From positions 496,001 to 560,000 of the forward strand of contig NZ_CP016353.1 of NCBI RefSeq assembly GCF_002240355.1: a stretch of 64,000 bases of DNA, given 5' to 3'. The stretch comes from Prauserella marina. GTDB taxonomy: Bacteria > Actinomycetota > Actinomycetes > Mycobacteriales > Pseudonocardiaceae. The first letter of the stretch is position 1. Every line of letters starts with the position of its first letter. The translations under genes were made by a program, and so were the position numbers. Shown here piece by piece: positions 26,546-35,098 of this stretch. Below the pieces are notes generated by a model. That model saw only the letters and a program-made list of their open reading frames with translations. It was not told where the DNA came from and did no database searches.

Positions 26546-27691
26546 CTATCTTTCCTTGCGCTCGCCGATGACCGGCGGTGTGGTCTGCTGGAACGGGCCG
26601 GCGAACGTGTCGTCGGGGTCGGCGTTGCGCAGGTAGGCGGGCGCGCGGCGGTCTTTGTCCTCGTCGTCCCTTCCCTTGCCGGGTCCCATTGTGCCCATCG
26701 GCATGCCCATGGACCCGCGGCCCTGCGCCGCGCTTGCGCCGACCGGGGTGTTGCGCGCCGGTGCGCCGGGAAACGCGCCGGTTCCTTTGCCTGGTGCGGC
26801 TGTCCCTCTGCCGTTGACCGGCGATCCACCTGGCGTCCCGGGGCGCCCTGCGCGGGTTGATCCGGGGCTGCCACCCTTGGCTTGGCCGTTCGGGTTTCTT
26901 GTTGCCGAGGGGAGTTCGGGCGCAGCGGAGAACCACTGGGTGGTGCCCGGCCTGCTGGTGGGGCCGAAGTGGAGACTTTCCGGTCGTGGCACCGGTGAGC
27001 TTGCCGCTGCCGGGGTGTAGGTCGAAGCCGTGGTGGCCGATGGCCCGGTTGCCGTGCTTACCGCGCTCGTCGTCGTGTGTGACATCGCGTCCGTTGTGGA
27101 CGGTGCGGTAAAGGCGGCGGCGGGGAAGGGAGTGGTGACAGATCCGGTGCGCGGCGTCTGGCCGGTGTCGTCGGCGAGCCGGATGGGCGAGCCGGGATCG
27201 GTCAATGGGGTGTAGTCGGCTGGCATGGTGTCGCCATTGGTGTTACTGGCTTGGTGGTAAGCAGCGAATGCCTGGATGTTGGCATGTGCGATTTCCTCGT
27301 GTACGCGGAGCCGGTCCTCGTAGGTCACAGAGCTGAAAAGGTCGTCGGGTGTCAGCGCGGGCCGTTCGGGGACGGGAACGATGGCGTGGCGCGCGTGTCC
27401 GAAAGCGGTGAGTTGTTCGGTGACCGATCCGTGTGCCACGTCGAGCAACTCACTGTCCTGAGTGGATGCGTTGGCGAGTGGGGTCGCCGCGTTGGCTGCC
27501 GCGTCACTCGCCTTCCCCTGCCAACCGGCCTCGATGGCTTTGCCGAGCGAGCTGACCTCGTCGGCGCAGGCCGCGAGCTCTTCACGGAGTTTGCGGGCGG
27601 CTTCCTGAGCGGCGAAAAGCCGGTCACCACCGTCGCCCGCGTTGATCTGCCAGAAGATCGCGCCCGCGCTGAGTGGCCCCTCGGTTGCCAT
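26546..27691 (-). CDS. PPE/WXG-like helical protein with Pro/Gly/Thr-rich tail
   Basis: 381 residues. The first about 160 form a predicted helical region with a WXG turn (EAGWQGKASDAAANAAT, about 56-72), typical of WXG100/PPE-type ESX substrates in non-mycobacterial actinomycetes. Residues about 165-340 are low-complexity Thr/Ser/Pro/Gly, and the end is charged (KGRDDEDKDRRAPAYLRNAD, then DDTFAGPFQQTTPPVIGE). It lacks a C-terminal YxxxD/E export tag that I can recognise. The espG gene begins 9 bases after its stop, and the lipoprotein gene lies 2 bases upstream, so the four genes are likely cotranscribed. Confidence 0.7.
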   Translation of the reverse strand: MATEGPLSAGAIFWQINAGDGGDRLFAAQEAARKLREELAACADEVSSLGKAIEAGWQGKASDAAANAATPLANASTQDSELLDVAHGSVTEQLTAFGHARHAIVPVPERPALTPDDLFSSVTYEDRLRVHEEIAHANIQAFAAYHQASNTNGDTMPADYTPLTDPGSPIRLADDTGQTPRTGSVTTPFPAAAFTAPSTTDAMSHTTTSAVSTATGPSATTASTYTPAAASSPVPRPESLHFGPTSRPGTTQWFSAAPELPSATRNPNGQAKGGSPGSTRAGRPGTPGGSPVNGRGTAAPGKGTGAFPGAPARNTPVGASAAQGRGSMGMPMGTMGPGKGRDDEDKDRRAPAYLRNADPDDTFAGPFQQTTPPVIGERKER

Positions 27692-27693
27692 GA

Positions 27694-28299
27694 TCAGTTC
27701 CTCGCCTTGATGTTTCCGATGACCGCGGTGGCGACCTCATGCGCCGCCTCGCAAGGATCAAGCTCGCCAACCCGGTCATCGCTGAGGATCAGGGTTATGT
27801 CCACTGTGCTCTCGTTACTCATGCCGACCCGGATCGAGCATTCGCCCTTGTCCCGATTGTCGCTCACACCGTATGCCACGGCTGGATAGTCGTCCGCTGG
27901 AGGCATTTCTTCGAAGAAGGCGAATTTCCTTCCGTTTTCATCGTAGAGCGCTGTTAGGCCACTATCCGAGACCTGGGGGAAACCGACGTAGATTCTCGCT
28001 TCTCCCAGGCTTCTTCCCCAGCGGCATGAGGGGCCAGTGGCGCCACTTGGGTCTGGCTCTGCTGTCACATTTATGCCTACAAAGTCCCGGGACTCATGCT
28101 TTGTTATTGCATCGCATGGTGTTTCGAGGAAGTGATCTACTTGCAGTGGGATGTCAACTCTTGGGACGCCGGGTCCGGGAGTGGAACCAGTTGTGTCTGA
28201 AATCCCATTGCTTGACGCATGTTCTTTCGAGGTGGCGGAGCAGCTCGCTAGGAGTATGGAAGTTAGAAGTGTGATGACTAGCGCACCCGTGTGGCGCAT
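27694..28299 (-). CDS. DUF3558-type lipoprotein
   Basis: 201-residue predicted lipoprotein: MRHTGALVITLLTSILLASC gives a signal peptide with lipobox LASC, Cys about 20. A Ser/Thr/Gly-rich linker follows and then a compact domain with paired cysteines (LETPCDAITKHESRDF, SCRWGRS, GECSIRVGM, ELDPCEAAHEVATAVI), the pattern of DUF3558. These proteins often sit beside EspG/WXG genes in Pseudonocardiaceae. The ATG overlaps the upstream gene's stop by one base. Base composition is visibly less G+C-rich than the flanking nuo genes. Confidence 0.75.
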   Translation of the reverse strand: MRHTGALVITLLTSILLASCSATSKEHASSNGISDTTGSTPGPGVPRVDIPLQVDHFLETPCDAITKHESRDFVGINVTAEPDPSGATGPSCRWGRSLGEARIYVGFPQVSDSGLTALYDENGRKFAFFEEMPPADDYPAVAYGVSDNRDKGECSIRVGMSNESTVDITLILSDDRVGELDPCEAAHEVATAVIGNIKARN

Positions 28300-28751
28300 C
28301 AGAATCTGCCCTGTGTGGAGTGGCGGATCTCGATGACTGCTTGCTCCTCAGCCTGACGGTAGTCCGCAATTGCAGCCTCAAACTTTTTCGCCATCGCTTG
28401 GCAGTATTGCATTCGCTTGTCTAGCGCATCGGACAACGCTAAGCCGGATAAGCGGATGCGCTCAGCGTTGTTGATGCTGGCGTACTCGGCGCCAGGACCT
28501 TCAGCGTCTGTGAGTTGACGTGCTTCGGTCTTGGCCTTCTCGAAGCGGAGGCCGAGGGCTTCCCATTTGTCCGCTATGGAGCGGAGCTGGTCTGGCGTGA
28601 AGGCATAGCCGCCGTCCGGTACGGGATCACCGGTGGTTGCCGGACCTGTCCATGGATCGACGCTGTCGCCCTGGGGCTGGACACCGGTCCTGGACGGCGG
28701 CACGTAGACGGTCGGGTCGGGCTCGGCATGCCCTTGGACCACGTTCGACAT
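28299..28751 (-). CDS. Small helical protein, probable ESX-associated
   Basis: 150 residues. A Pro/Gly-rich N-terminus of about 45 residues is followed by a long predicted helical, coiled-coil-like segment (FTPDQLRSIADKWEALGLRF and onward to the end). It contains no WXG motif; KWEALG is the closest. The role is unknown. It is the first gene of the four-gene group, and such short helical proteins commonly precede DUF3558 lipoproteins in related genomes. The start ATG has GGGGGA only a few bases upstream, which is a short spacing. Less G+C-rich than its surroundings. Confidence 0.6.
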   Translation of the reverse strand: MSNVVQGHAEPDPTVYVPPSRTGVQPQGDSVDPWTGPATTGDPVPDGGYAFTPDQLRSIADKWEALGLRFEKAKTEARQLTDAEGPGAEYASINNAERIRLSGLALSDALDKRMQYCQAMAKKFEAAIADYRQAEEQAVIEIRHSTQGRF

Positions 28752-28973
28752 CGTCCCCCACTATGTCGTTGCCGTTATTAATCAAACACTCTCCGCTATC
28801 GACGCAGCTCAGGCTAACACGGTTTCCTTCGCCCAGATGTCCGTTTCGGCGGCTTCCCCGAACGGGGCATCGCCGTTGCGACAAGGGGTGTCGCCCTCAT
28901 CACGCAGGTCGCAGGCCCAGCGGGTCGTGAGCTACCGGATGCCGCCCATTAGGCTGGTGAGGACCGTGACCCA
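28752..28973. promoter_or_regulatory. Divergent intergenic region, ESX-like group / prenyl synthase
   Basis: 222 bases between divergent genes. On the minus side an A/T-rich stretch (GATTAATAAC, near 28776-28785) could hold a promoter for the ESX-like group. On the plus side TAGGCT (28950-28955) is a plausible -10 for the prenyl synthase, with a start near 28962. No operator is recognised. Confidence 0.35.
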
Positions 28974-30014
28974 GTGCCGGAAAGGGCGGACGACGTGTCA
29001 GTGCGTGATGGCGCTATCGACGATTTGCGCGCTGCAGTCGGGCTGCAGATCGCGGACGAGGAGCTGCTGCGCACGCTCGCCAAGGGCCTGCTCGACGTCG
29101 AGGACGTTCTCCGGCAGGTGGTGCGCAGCGATGTGCAGGCCGTGAACGAGGCGGCGAGACACCTCGTCGAAGCGGGCGGCAAGCGTTTTCGTCCCATGTT
29201 CACCTTGCTCGCGTCGCAATTCGGCTCGGGGGACAGACAGGGGGTCGTGACGGCGGCGGCCGCGGTGGAACTCGTCCACCTCGCGACGCTGTATCACGAC
29301 GACGTGATGGACGAGGCCACCATGCGCCGCGGCGCACCGAGCGTCAACGCGCGGTGGGACAACACCATCGCGATCCTCACCGGAGACTTTCTTTTCGCAC
29401 ACGCGTCGAGGCTCGTCGCCGATCTCGGCACCGACGCGGCGCGGATCATCGCCGAGACCTTCGGCGAACTCGTCACGGGACAGATGCGGGAGACGGTCGG
29501 TCCCGGACCGGATGAGGACGCCGTCGAGCACTATCTTTCGGTGATCTCCCAGAAGACCGGTTCGCTGATCGCTACGGCGGGCCGGTTCGGCGGAATGCTC
29601 TCCGACGCCCCCGATGCCTACATCGACTCGCTGCGCCGCTTCGGGGAGATCATCGGCACCGCCTTCCAGATCTCCGACGACATCATCGACATCGACTCGC
29701 CCTCGCACGAACTCGGGAAGTCGCAAGGCACCGACCTGCGCGAAGGCGTCCGCACCTTGCCGATGCTCTACGCGCTCGCCGAGGACAAGCCGCAGCCACG
29801 CCTGGTGGAGCTGCTCGACGGTCCGCTCACCGACGACGTGCTCGTGGAGGAAGCGCTGGTTTTGCTGCGCGATTCTCGCGGTCTCGAACGCGCACGCGTC
29901 ACCCTTTCCGACTACGCTCAGCGCGCGAGGACGGAGCTGTCGTCACTGCCGCCTTCGCCGGCTCGCGACGCATGCGAATCGGTGGCCGACTATCTCGTCG
30001 CACGCACCCGTTGA
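28974..30014 (+). CDS. Long-chain polyprenyl diphosphate synthase
   Basis: Trans-isoprenyl diphosphate synthase that probably makes the menaquinone side chain. The two Asp-rich motifs are DDVMD (109-113) and DDIID (235-239), with GGKRFRP (69-75) for pyrophosphate binding and EGVRTLPMLYAL after the second motif. A small residue five positions before the first motif fits long products. In mycobacteria the GrcC1-type synthase lies close to menJ, as here. The GTG at 28974 is used; the GTG at 28995 has the better-spaced GGAAAGG (10 bases) and would remove seven residues. Chain length cannot be fixed from sequence; heptaprenyl to nonaprenyl is likely. Confidence 0.9.
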   Translation: MPERADDVSVRDGAIDDLRAAVGLQIADEELLRTLAKGLLDVEDVLRQVVRSDVQAVNEAARHLVEAGGKRFRPMFTLLASQFGSGDRQGVVTAAAAVELVHLATLYHDDVMDEATMRRGAPSVNARWDNTIAILTGDFLFAHASRLVADLGTDAARIIAETFGELVTGQMRETVGPGPDEDAVEHYLSVISQKTGSLIATAGRFGGMLSDAPDAYIDSLRRFGEIIGTAFQISDDIIDIDSPSHELGKSQGTDLREGVRTLPMLYALAEDKPQPRLVELLDGPLTDDVLVEEALVLLRDSRGLERARVTLSDYAQRARTELSSLPPSPARDACESVADYLVARTR

Positions 30015-30068
30015 CGGGCTGTCCGGCTCGGCGACGCGAAGGTAAAGACTGAGGAGGACAGCGCGGGT

Positions 30069-31391
30069 ATGTCCATATTCGGGCAGGTTTGGGTGTTCAG
30101 CGCAATCGCTTTCGTGCTGGGCGCGTTCCTCTCCTGGCTCTTTCTAGTACGCCCTGCGCAACGGCGCATCCGGGAACTGGAGCGCCGGCTCGCGGCAAGC
30201 GAGCGTTCGGTGCCGGTCGAGCCTGGCCACGGAACGCGTGTTTTCGACAGAGCGGGCTCCGCCGACGCCGAACCGGTCGCCCCGGTCGTCGCCGCTCCTT
30301 CGACGAGACACTTCGAGCCCGTCGAACCTGAGCAGGCCGCGGCGGAACAGACTCAGCACATCCCGCCGGTGACGAACTGGCCCGAGCGGGACAGCATGCA
30401 GGACGCCGGAGGTCGGCACGCGACACCACGCGTCGAGGAAAGCGACTGGCAGGACGTCGCCGCCGTGCTCGACGCCGACGACTCCATGCGCGGCGGGCCT
30501 GGCGCGCACGCCGGACTCGACGCCGATGACGAGCAGGAGACTCGCGCCTTCTCGTACTACGACGAACCGCGGGCCTATCCGGCCGACGAACCGAAGATCG
30601 ACCAGCAGCTGCCCGATCCGGAGCCTGTCGAGCCGCGGCACACCGAACCGGAGCAGGCCGAATATCCGGAACCCGCCGAGCACACCGAACCGGAACCGGT
30701 CGAGCAGGAGCAGCAGCCGGACCCGGTGACCGAACGGCTCGCATTCGAGCCGGAGCCGGAACCCGAACCGGTGGCAGAGCCGGAACCGGAACAGCCACCA
30801 CGCAAGGCGCCGAGCCTTTTCGAACCGGTGCCGTTCGATTTCGACGACGAGGACGACGAGGACTACTCGCGGCCCGAATCGCCTCGGTCGGAACCGGAAA
30901 CGAGCCCGCCGGCCTACGCGTTCGGAGCGCAGGGCGCCGCGCCGGAGCCGGAGTCCCCCGTCGAACAAACCCAGGTGTTGCCCAAGCGCCAGCCGCGCTC
31001 GTCTCCGCCGGGGGGTTTCGATCCGCCCAAACCCATCCAGCCTTCGATGCGGCCGGTGGCGCGCAGGGAGCCGGACCAGGAGGGGCCGACGCACAGCGGT
31101 TCCCTTTTCGAACCCACCGTCGCGCCGACGGGAACCGGTGGTCCGACCGCCCCGCCCGCCAGGGACGTCGACAGCTCGGAGGGGCGGCTTCCTCCCGGGC
31201 CGTTCGGTCCAGGATCGGCGATGCCGAAGCCGGGAGGCGGACGGCCTTCCGATGACTTCGCCGTGAAGGCGAGCGTCACCGCGTTGCGCTACTGCACGGA
31301 AGAATCCGCGCAGTTCCCGCGCATGGTCGCCGAGGTCTGGTTCCGCACTCCCTCCGACGCCGAACGCGTCGGCTTCCGCCCGCTCAGCTGA
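30069..31391 (+). CDS. Membrane-anchored acidic protein with C-terminal sunset-like domain
   Basis: 440 residues. One N-terminal membrane helix (VWVFSAIAFVLGAFLSWLFL, about 7-26) is followed by a basic RRIRELERRL stretch, then about 330 residues of low-complexity Glu/Pro/Asp sequence with many EPEP and EPV repeats. The final about 50 residues (FAVKASVTALRYCTEESAQF, then RMVAEVWFRTPSDAERVGF) fit the sunset domain, the short C-terminal module found in ArfC-type channel accessory proteins of Corynebacteriales. The function is unknown, and the acidic linker may span the periplasm. An AGGAGG precedes the ATG. It lies 54 bases after the prenyl synthase and may share its transcript. Confidence 0.7.
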   Translation: MSIFGQVWVFSAIAFVLGAFLSWLFLVRPAQRRIRELERRLAASERSVPVEPGHGTRVFDRAGSADAEPVAPVVAAPSTRHFEPVEPEQAAAEQTQHIPPVTNWPERDSMQDAGGRHATPRVEESDWQDVAAVLDADDSMRGGPGAHAGLDADDEQETRAFSYYDEPRAYPADEPKIDQQLPDPEPVEPRHTEPEQAEYPEPAEHTEPEPVEQEQQPDPVTERLAFEPEPEPEPVAEPEPEQPPRKAPSLFEPVPFDFDDEDDEDYSRPESPRSEPETSPPAYAFGAQGAAPEPESPVEQTQVLPKRQPRSSPPGGFDPPKPIQPSMRPVARREPDQEGPTHSGSLFEPTVAPTGTGGPTAPPARDVDSSEGRLPPGPFGPGSAMPKPGGGRPSDDFAVKASVTALRYCTEESAQFPRMVAEVWFRTPSDAERVGFRPLS

Positions 31392-31396
31392 CAACC

Positions 31397-31449
31397 GCGA
31401 ACACGAAACCGCCCCCGGCGAACCAAGCCGGGGGCGGTTTCGTGTTCGC
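31397..31449. terminator. Strong bidirectional hairpin terminator
   Basis: Two perfectly complementary 23-base arms (31397-31419 and 31427-31449) enclose a 7-base loop. The stem is GC-rich at its top (CCGCCCCCGGC / GCCGGGGGCGG) with A/T pairs (GAAAC/GTTTC) below. It lies between the convergent sunset-domain and korB genes and can stop both. Confidence 0.9.
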
Positions 31450-31455
31450 CTCAAC

Positions 31456-32520
31456 TCAGGCGACGGTCCAGGTGTCCTTGCCGCGCAACAGGCTTTGCAG
31501 GTCGGGAGCTTTCGCCTCCGCTGCCTGCTCGACCTGGAACCTGGCCTGGTCGTCGTAGGTCGGCCTTTCCACCTGGCGGAAGATGCCGGTCGGGGTGTGG
31601 GTCAGGTTCTGGTCGCCCAGCCGTGACAGCGCGAAAGCGTAGGCGGTGTCGTCGATGGTGGGGTCGTGCACGACAAGGTCGTCCTCACCGATCTCGGAGA
31701 CCTTGCCGATCTCCAGCCCGCCCCAGCCACCGCGGCCGACGCCGTACTCGCCTTCGGGGCCGAACCTGATGGGCTCGCCTGGCCGCAACGGGATCAGCCT
31801 GCGCTGCGCCTCGTCCTTGTCCTTGAGTACTTCGAAGGCGCCGTCGTTGAAGATTGGGCAGTTCTGGTAGATCTCCACCAGCGCGGAACCCCGGTGTCGC
31901 GCGGCGGCGTTCAGTACCTCGGTGAGGCCCTTCTTGTCGGAGTCCATGGCCCTGCCGACGAACGAGGCTTCGGCGCCCAGCGCGAGCGAGATCGGGTTGA
32001 ACGGGGTGTCGAGGGAGCCCATCGGGGTGGACTTGGTGACCATGCCCTGGTCGGAGGTCGGTGAGTACTGGCCCTTGGTGAGCCCGTAGATCCGGTTGTT
32101 GAACAGCAGGATCTTCAGGTTCACGTTGCGCCGGAGACTGTGGATCAGGTGGTTGCCGCCGATGGAGAGCGCGTCGCCGTCGCCGGTCACCACCCACACC
32201 GAAAGGTCAGGCCGGGTGGTGGCCAGACCGGTCGCGATGGCGGGTGCCCTGCCGTGGATGGAGTGCATCCCGTAGGTGTTCATGTAGTACGGGAACCGGC
32301 TCGAGCAGCCGATTCCTGACACGAACACGATGTTCTCGCGCTTGAGTCCCAGCGTCGGAAGGAACGACTGGATGGTGTTCAGCACGATGTAGTCGCCGCA
32401 TCCAGGACACCAGCGGACTTCCTGGTCGGATTTGTAGTCTTTGGCTTTTTGCGGCTCTTCGGTCGTCGGCACCAGATCGAGCCCGCCGATCTGCGGGAGA
32501 CCCAGATCAGTGGCGGTCAA
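31456..32520 (-). CDS. korB: 2-oxoacid:ferredoxin oxidoreductase beta subunit (KorB)
   Basis: ThDP and [4Fe-4S]-containing subunit of 2-oxoglutarate:ferredoxin oxidoreductase, which makes succinyl-CoA and reduced ferredoxin. The CPGCGDY motif, VTGDGDALSIGGNHLIHSLR (ThDP/Mg2+) and LLFNNRIYGLTKGQYSPT are characteristic. I start at TTG 32520 (354 aa), since AAGGAGG sits 6 bases before it. The ATG at 32568 lies within korA with no ribosome-binding site. The start overlaps the end of korA by 14 bases, so the two are cotranslated. A pyruvate or branched-chain substrate is possible, but the fused KorA partner favours 2-oxoglutarate. Confidence 0.92.
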   Translation of the reverse strand: MTATDLGLPQIGGLDLVPTTEEPQKAKDYKSDQEVRWCPGCGDYIVLNTIQSFLPTLGLKRENIVFVSGIGCSSRFPYYMNTYGMHSIHGRAPAIATGLATTRPDLSVWVVTGDGDALSIGGNHLIHSLRRNVNLKILLFNNRIYGLTKGQYSPTSDQGMVTKSTPMGSLDTPFNPISLALGAEASFVGRAMDSDKKGLTEVLNAAARHRGSALVEIYQNCPIFNDGAFEVLKDKDEAQRRLIPLRPGEPIRFGPEGEYGVGRGGWGGLEIGKVSEIGEDDLVVHDPTIDDTAYAFALSRLGDQNLTHTPTGIFRQVERPTYDDQARFQVEQAAEAKAPDLQSLLRGKDTWTVA

Positions 32521-34432
32521 CAGTGGCCTCCTTGTTACCGGTGATGATGTCGGTGAAGACGCCTTCAAGTTCTTCGGCCTTGAACGGCAGTCCCGCGACC
32601 TTGGTGTAGGAGTTGATCTCGGTGAGGTACTTGGCCCGCAGCAACATGGCGAGTTGACCGAGATTCATCTCGGGCACCACGACCGTTTCGTACGAGGCGA
32701 GCAGGTCACCGAGGTTGGCTGGGAACGGGTTCAGGTGCCGCAGGTGCGCCTGCGCGATCGGCAGCCCGTTCTTGCGCACCCTGCGGCAGGCGGCGCCGAT
32801 TGGTCCGTACGAGGAGCCCCAGCCGAGCGCGAGCACCTTTGCCTTGCCGCCGCTCGGGTCGTCGACCGTGAGGTCGGGAACCTCGATGTTGTCGATCTTG
32901 CGCTGGCGCAGCCGCACCATGTGATCGTGGTTGTCGGGGTCGTAGGAGATGTTGCCCTTGCCGTCGGCCTTCTCCAGTCCGCCGATGCGGTGCTGCAAAC
33001 CGGGGGTGCCGGGGATGGCCCATTCGCGAGCGAGGGTTTCCGGATCGCGAACGTAGGGCCAGAACTCGCCGGAACCGTCGGTGGCGTTGGGCTCCGACGC
33101 GAAGGTCACGCGCAGGTCGGGAAGATCTTCGACGTCGGGAATCAGCCATGGTTCGGACCCGTTGGCTACCGCGCCGTCCGAAAGCAACAGCACCGGAGTG
33201 CGGTAGGCCAGCGCGATCCTGGTGGCTTCGAGCGCGATGTCGAAGCAGTCGGCCGGTGAGCACGGAGCCACGATCGGCACCGGCGATTCGCTGTTGCGGC
33301 CGAACATGGCCTGTAGCAGGTCGGCCTGCTCGGTCTTCGTGGGCAAGCCGGTGGAAGGGCCACCGCGCTGCACGTCGATGACCAGCAACGGAAGTTCCGT
33401 CATCACGCCGAGGCCGATGGTCTCCGACTTGAGCGCGATCCCCGGACCCGATGTCGAGGTGACGCCGAGCGCCCCGCCGTAGGAAGCGCCGAGCGCGGCG
33501 CCGATGCCCGCGATCTCGTCCTCGGCCTGGAACGTGATGATGCCGAAGTTCTTGTGCTTCGACAGTTCGTGCAGCACGTCGGAGGCGGGCGTGATCGGGT
33601 AGGTGCCGAGCAGTACCGGAAGGCCCGACTGCTGACCGGCCGCGACGATTCCGTAGGCGAGCGCGGTGTTGCCGGTGATCTGCCGGTAGGTGCCCTCAGG
33701 CAGCTTCGCGGGCAGGACCTCGAAGGTCGTGCCGAACGCCTCGGTGGTCTCGCCGTAGTTCCAGCCGGCGCGGAAGGCGAGGATGTTCGCCTCGGCGATC
33801 TGCGGTTTCTTGGCGAACTTCTCAAGGAGGAACTGCTCGGTGCCCTCGGTCGGCCGGTGGTACATCCACGACAGCAGGCCGAGCGCGAACATGTTCTTGC
33901 AGCGCTCGGCGTCCTTCTTGCCGAGGCCGGTGTCGGCGAGCGCGCCCTGGGTGAGGGTGGACATCGCCACCCTGTGCACCTCGAAGTCGGAAAGGCTGTC
34001 GTCGCCGAGCGGGTCGGCCTCGTAGCCGACCTTGGTCAGGTTCCGCTTGCTGAACTCGTCGGTGTTGACGATCAACGTCCCACCATGTGGAACGTCGGCG
34101 AGGTTTGCTTTCAGCGCGGCGGGGTTCATTGCCACCAGCACGTCCGGCCGGTCTCCCGGCGTCAGGATGTCGTAGTCGGCGAAGTGAACCTGGAAGCTGG
34201 ATACGCCGGGAATCGTGCCCTGTGGCGCACGGATCTCGGCGGGAAAGTTCGGAAGGGTCGCAAGGTCGTTGCCGAAGGCAGCGGCCTCGGAGGTGAACCG
34301 GTCGCCGGTCAGTTGCATGCCGTCGCCGGAGTCACCGGCGAACCTGATGACTACGCGGTCGAGCCGGCTTACCTCCGTGGGTCGCGTCGTCGACAGCGCG
34401 CCAGTACCACTGCCGTTCGCACTCGTGCTCAT
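32507..34432 (-). CDS. korA: 2-oxoacid:ferredoxin oxidoreductase alpha subunit, gamma-alpha fusion (KorA)
   Basis: 641-residue protein in which the gamma domain (about 25-215, with VVIRFAGDSGDGMQLTG) is fused to the alpha pyrimidine-binding and CoA-side domains (about 240-640), the arrangement of mycobacterial KorA. Conserved segments include GTYPITPASDVLHELS, TFQAEDEIAGIGAALGASYG and TSTSGPGIALKSETIGL. The ATG at 34432 (MSTSANGSG) is preferred to a TTG 39 bases upstream. With KorB it offers a CoA- and ferredoxin-dependent route through the TCA cycle. No ferredoxin gene lies beside the pair. Confidence 0.93.
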   Translation of the reverse strand: MSTSANGSGTGALSTTRPTEVSRLDRVVIRFAGDSGDGMQLTGDRFTSEAAAFGNDLATLPNFPAEIRAPQGTIPGVSSFQVHFADYDILTPGDRPDVLVAMNPAALKANLADVPHGGTLIVNTDEFSKRNLTKVGYEADPLGDDSLSDFEVHRVAMSTLTQGALADTGLGKKDAERCKNMFALGLLSWMYHRPTEGTEQFLLEKFAKKPQIAEANILAFRAGWNYGETTEAFGTTFEVLPAKLPEGTYRQITGNTALAYGIVAAGQQSGLPVLLGTYPITPASDVLHELSKHKNFGIITFQAEDEIAGIGAALGASYGGALGVTSTSGPGIALKSETIGLGVMTELPLLVIDVQRGGPSTGLPTKTEQADLLQAMFGRNSESPVPIVAPCSPADCFDIALEATRIALAYRTPVLLLSDGAVANGSEPWLIPDVEDLPDLRVTFASEPNATDGSGEFWPYVRDPETLAREWAIPGTPGLQHRIGGLEKADGKGNISYDPDNHDHMVRLRQRKIDNIEVPDLTVDDPSGGKAKVLALGWGSSYGPIGAACRRVRKNGLPIAQAHLRHLNPFPANLGDLLASYETVVVPEMNLGQLAMLLRAKYLTEINSYTKVAGLPFKAEELEGVFTDIITGNKEATVDRH

Positions 34433-34578
34433 GGGCCAGGGAATCCCTCTCTCACGACTGGGCGCGGACAACGCTCAATACTTCGAGATTACTTGGTGTT
34501 TTCGGGCGCTGTGCAGGGGTGTGATCCGGCTTACCTGTGACCAGCGGTAACCCTGTTCTGACTTCCCAGGAACTGGGA

Positions 34579-35034
34579 TCAGGTCTTGGGATTCGGCGGT
34601 CGTTCGAGCAGTGTCGAGAGCACGACGGTCGACACGGTCCTGTCGATGATCTCCAGCCCGCGCAGCCGTTCGAGCGCGGTTTCGAGGTGGTGGATGTCGG
34701 CCGCCCTGAGGTGCACGATCGCGTCGGCCGCCCCCGAGACCGTGTAGGCGGCCACCACCTCGGTCAGCGGTTCGAGATGGTGGCGGATCCGCGCGGGCGC
34801 GACGTTGCCGTTGCAGTGCACCTCCACGAACGCCTCGGTGCCCCAGCCGAGTGCCTCGGGGTCGACGACAGCCGTGAACCCGCGCAGCACGCCGGTGTCG
34901 AGCAGCCGGTCGACCCTTCGCTTGACCGCGGGAGCGGACAGGCCGACCACCTTTCCGATCTCGGCGTAGCTGGACCTGGCGTTGGTCACGAGGCACGAAA
35001 CGATTCGCTGATCTAGCGTGTTCACACGCAACAT
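34579..35034 (-). CDS. Lrp/AsnC-family transcriptional regulator
   Basis: 151 residues. The N-terminal winged helix-turn-helix is TLDQRIVSCLVTNARSSYAE followed by IGKVVGLSAPAVKRRVDRLL. The C-terminal RAM/AsnC ligand-binding domain follows (about 65-145), with VHCNGNVAPARI and the AYTVSGAADAIVHLRAAD segment. It diverges from the dimethylargininase gene with 64 bases between the starts, and a palindrome lies there. The likely role is amino-acid-responsive control of that gene and of itself. The ligand, possibly arginine or a methylarginine, is inference. A GTG three codons later is an alternative start. Confidence 0.9.
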   Translation of the reverse strand: MLRVNTLDQRIVSCLVTNARSSYAEIGKVVGLSAPAVKRRVDRLLDTGVLRGFTAVVDPEALGWGTEAFVEVHCNGNVAPARIRHHLEPLTEVVAAYTVSGAADAIVHLRAADIHHLETALERLRGLEIIDRTVSTVVLSTLLERPPNPKT

Positions 35035-35047
35035 CTAGCACACAACT

Positions 35048-35073
35048 GCGCAACCAACATTGATTGCTTGCGC
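35048..35073. promoter_or_regulatory. Candidate operator for the divergent Lrp-type regulator
   Basis: Arms GCGCAACCAA and TTGCTTGCGC, separated by six bases, are complementary at 9 of 10 positions. The palindrome covers the proposed -35 of the dimethylargininase gene and lies 14 bases upstream of the regulator's start, so one bound protein could control both directions. Confidence 0.55.
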
Positions 35074-35092
35074 GATCGGGCGGTCATACATT
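35064..35092 (+). promoter_or_regulatory. Predicted leaderless promoter of the dimethylargininase gene
   Basis: TTGCTT (35064-35069) and TACATT (35087-35092) are 17 bases apart. The expected transcription start, 7 bases after the -10, is 35099, the A of the ATG. No ribosome-binding site is present. This is the clearest promoter in the window. Confidence 0.6.
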
Positions 35093-35098
35093 CGAAGT

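Noticed and set aside
35023-35037. Leaderless promoter for the Lrp-type regulator (TAGATG before a GTG at 35025)
   Set aside because: The hexamer lacks the conserved final T and no -35 fits, so the ATG at 35034 was kept.
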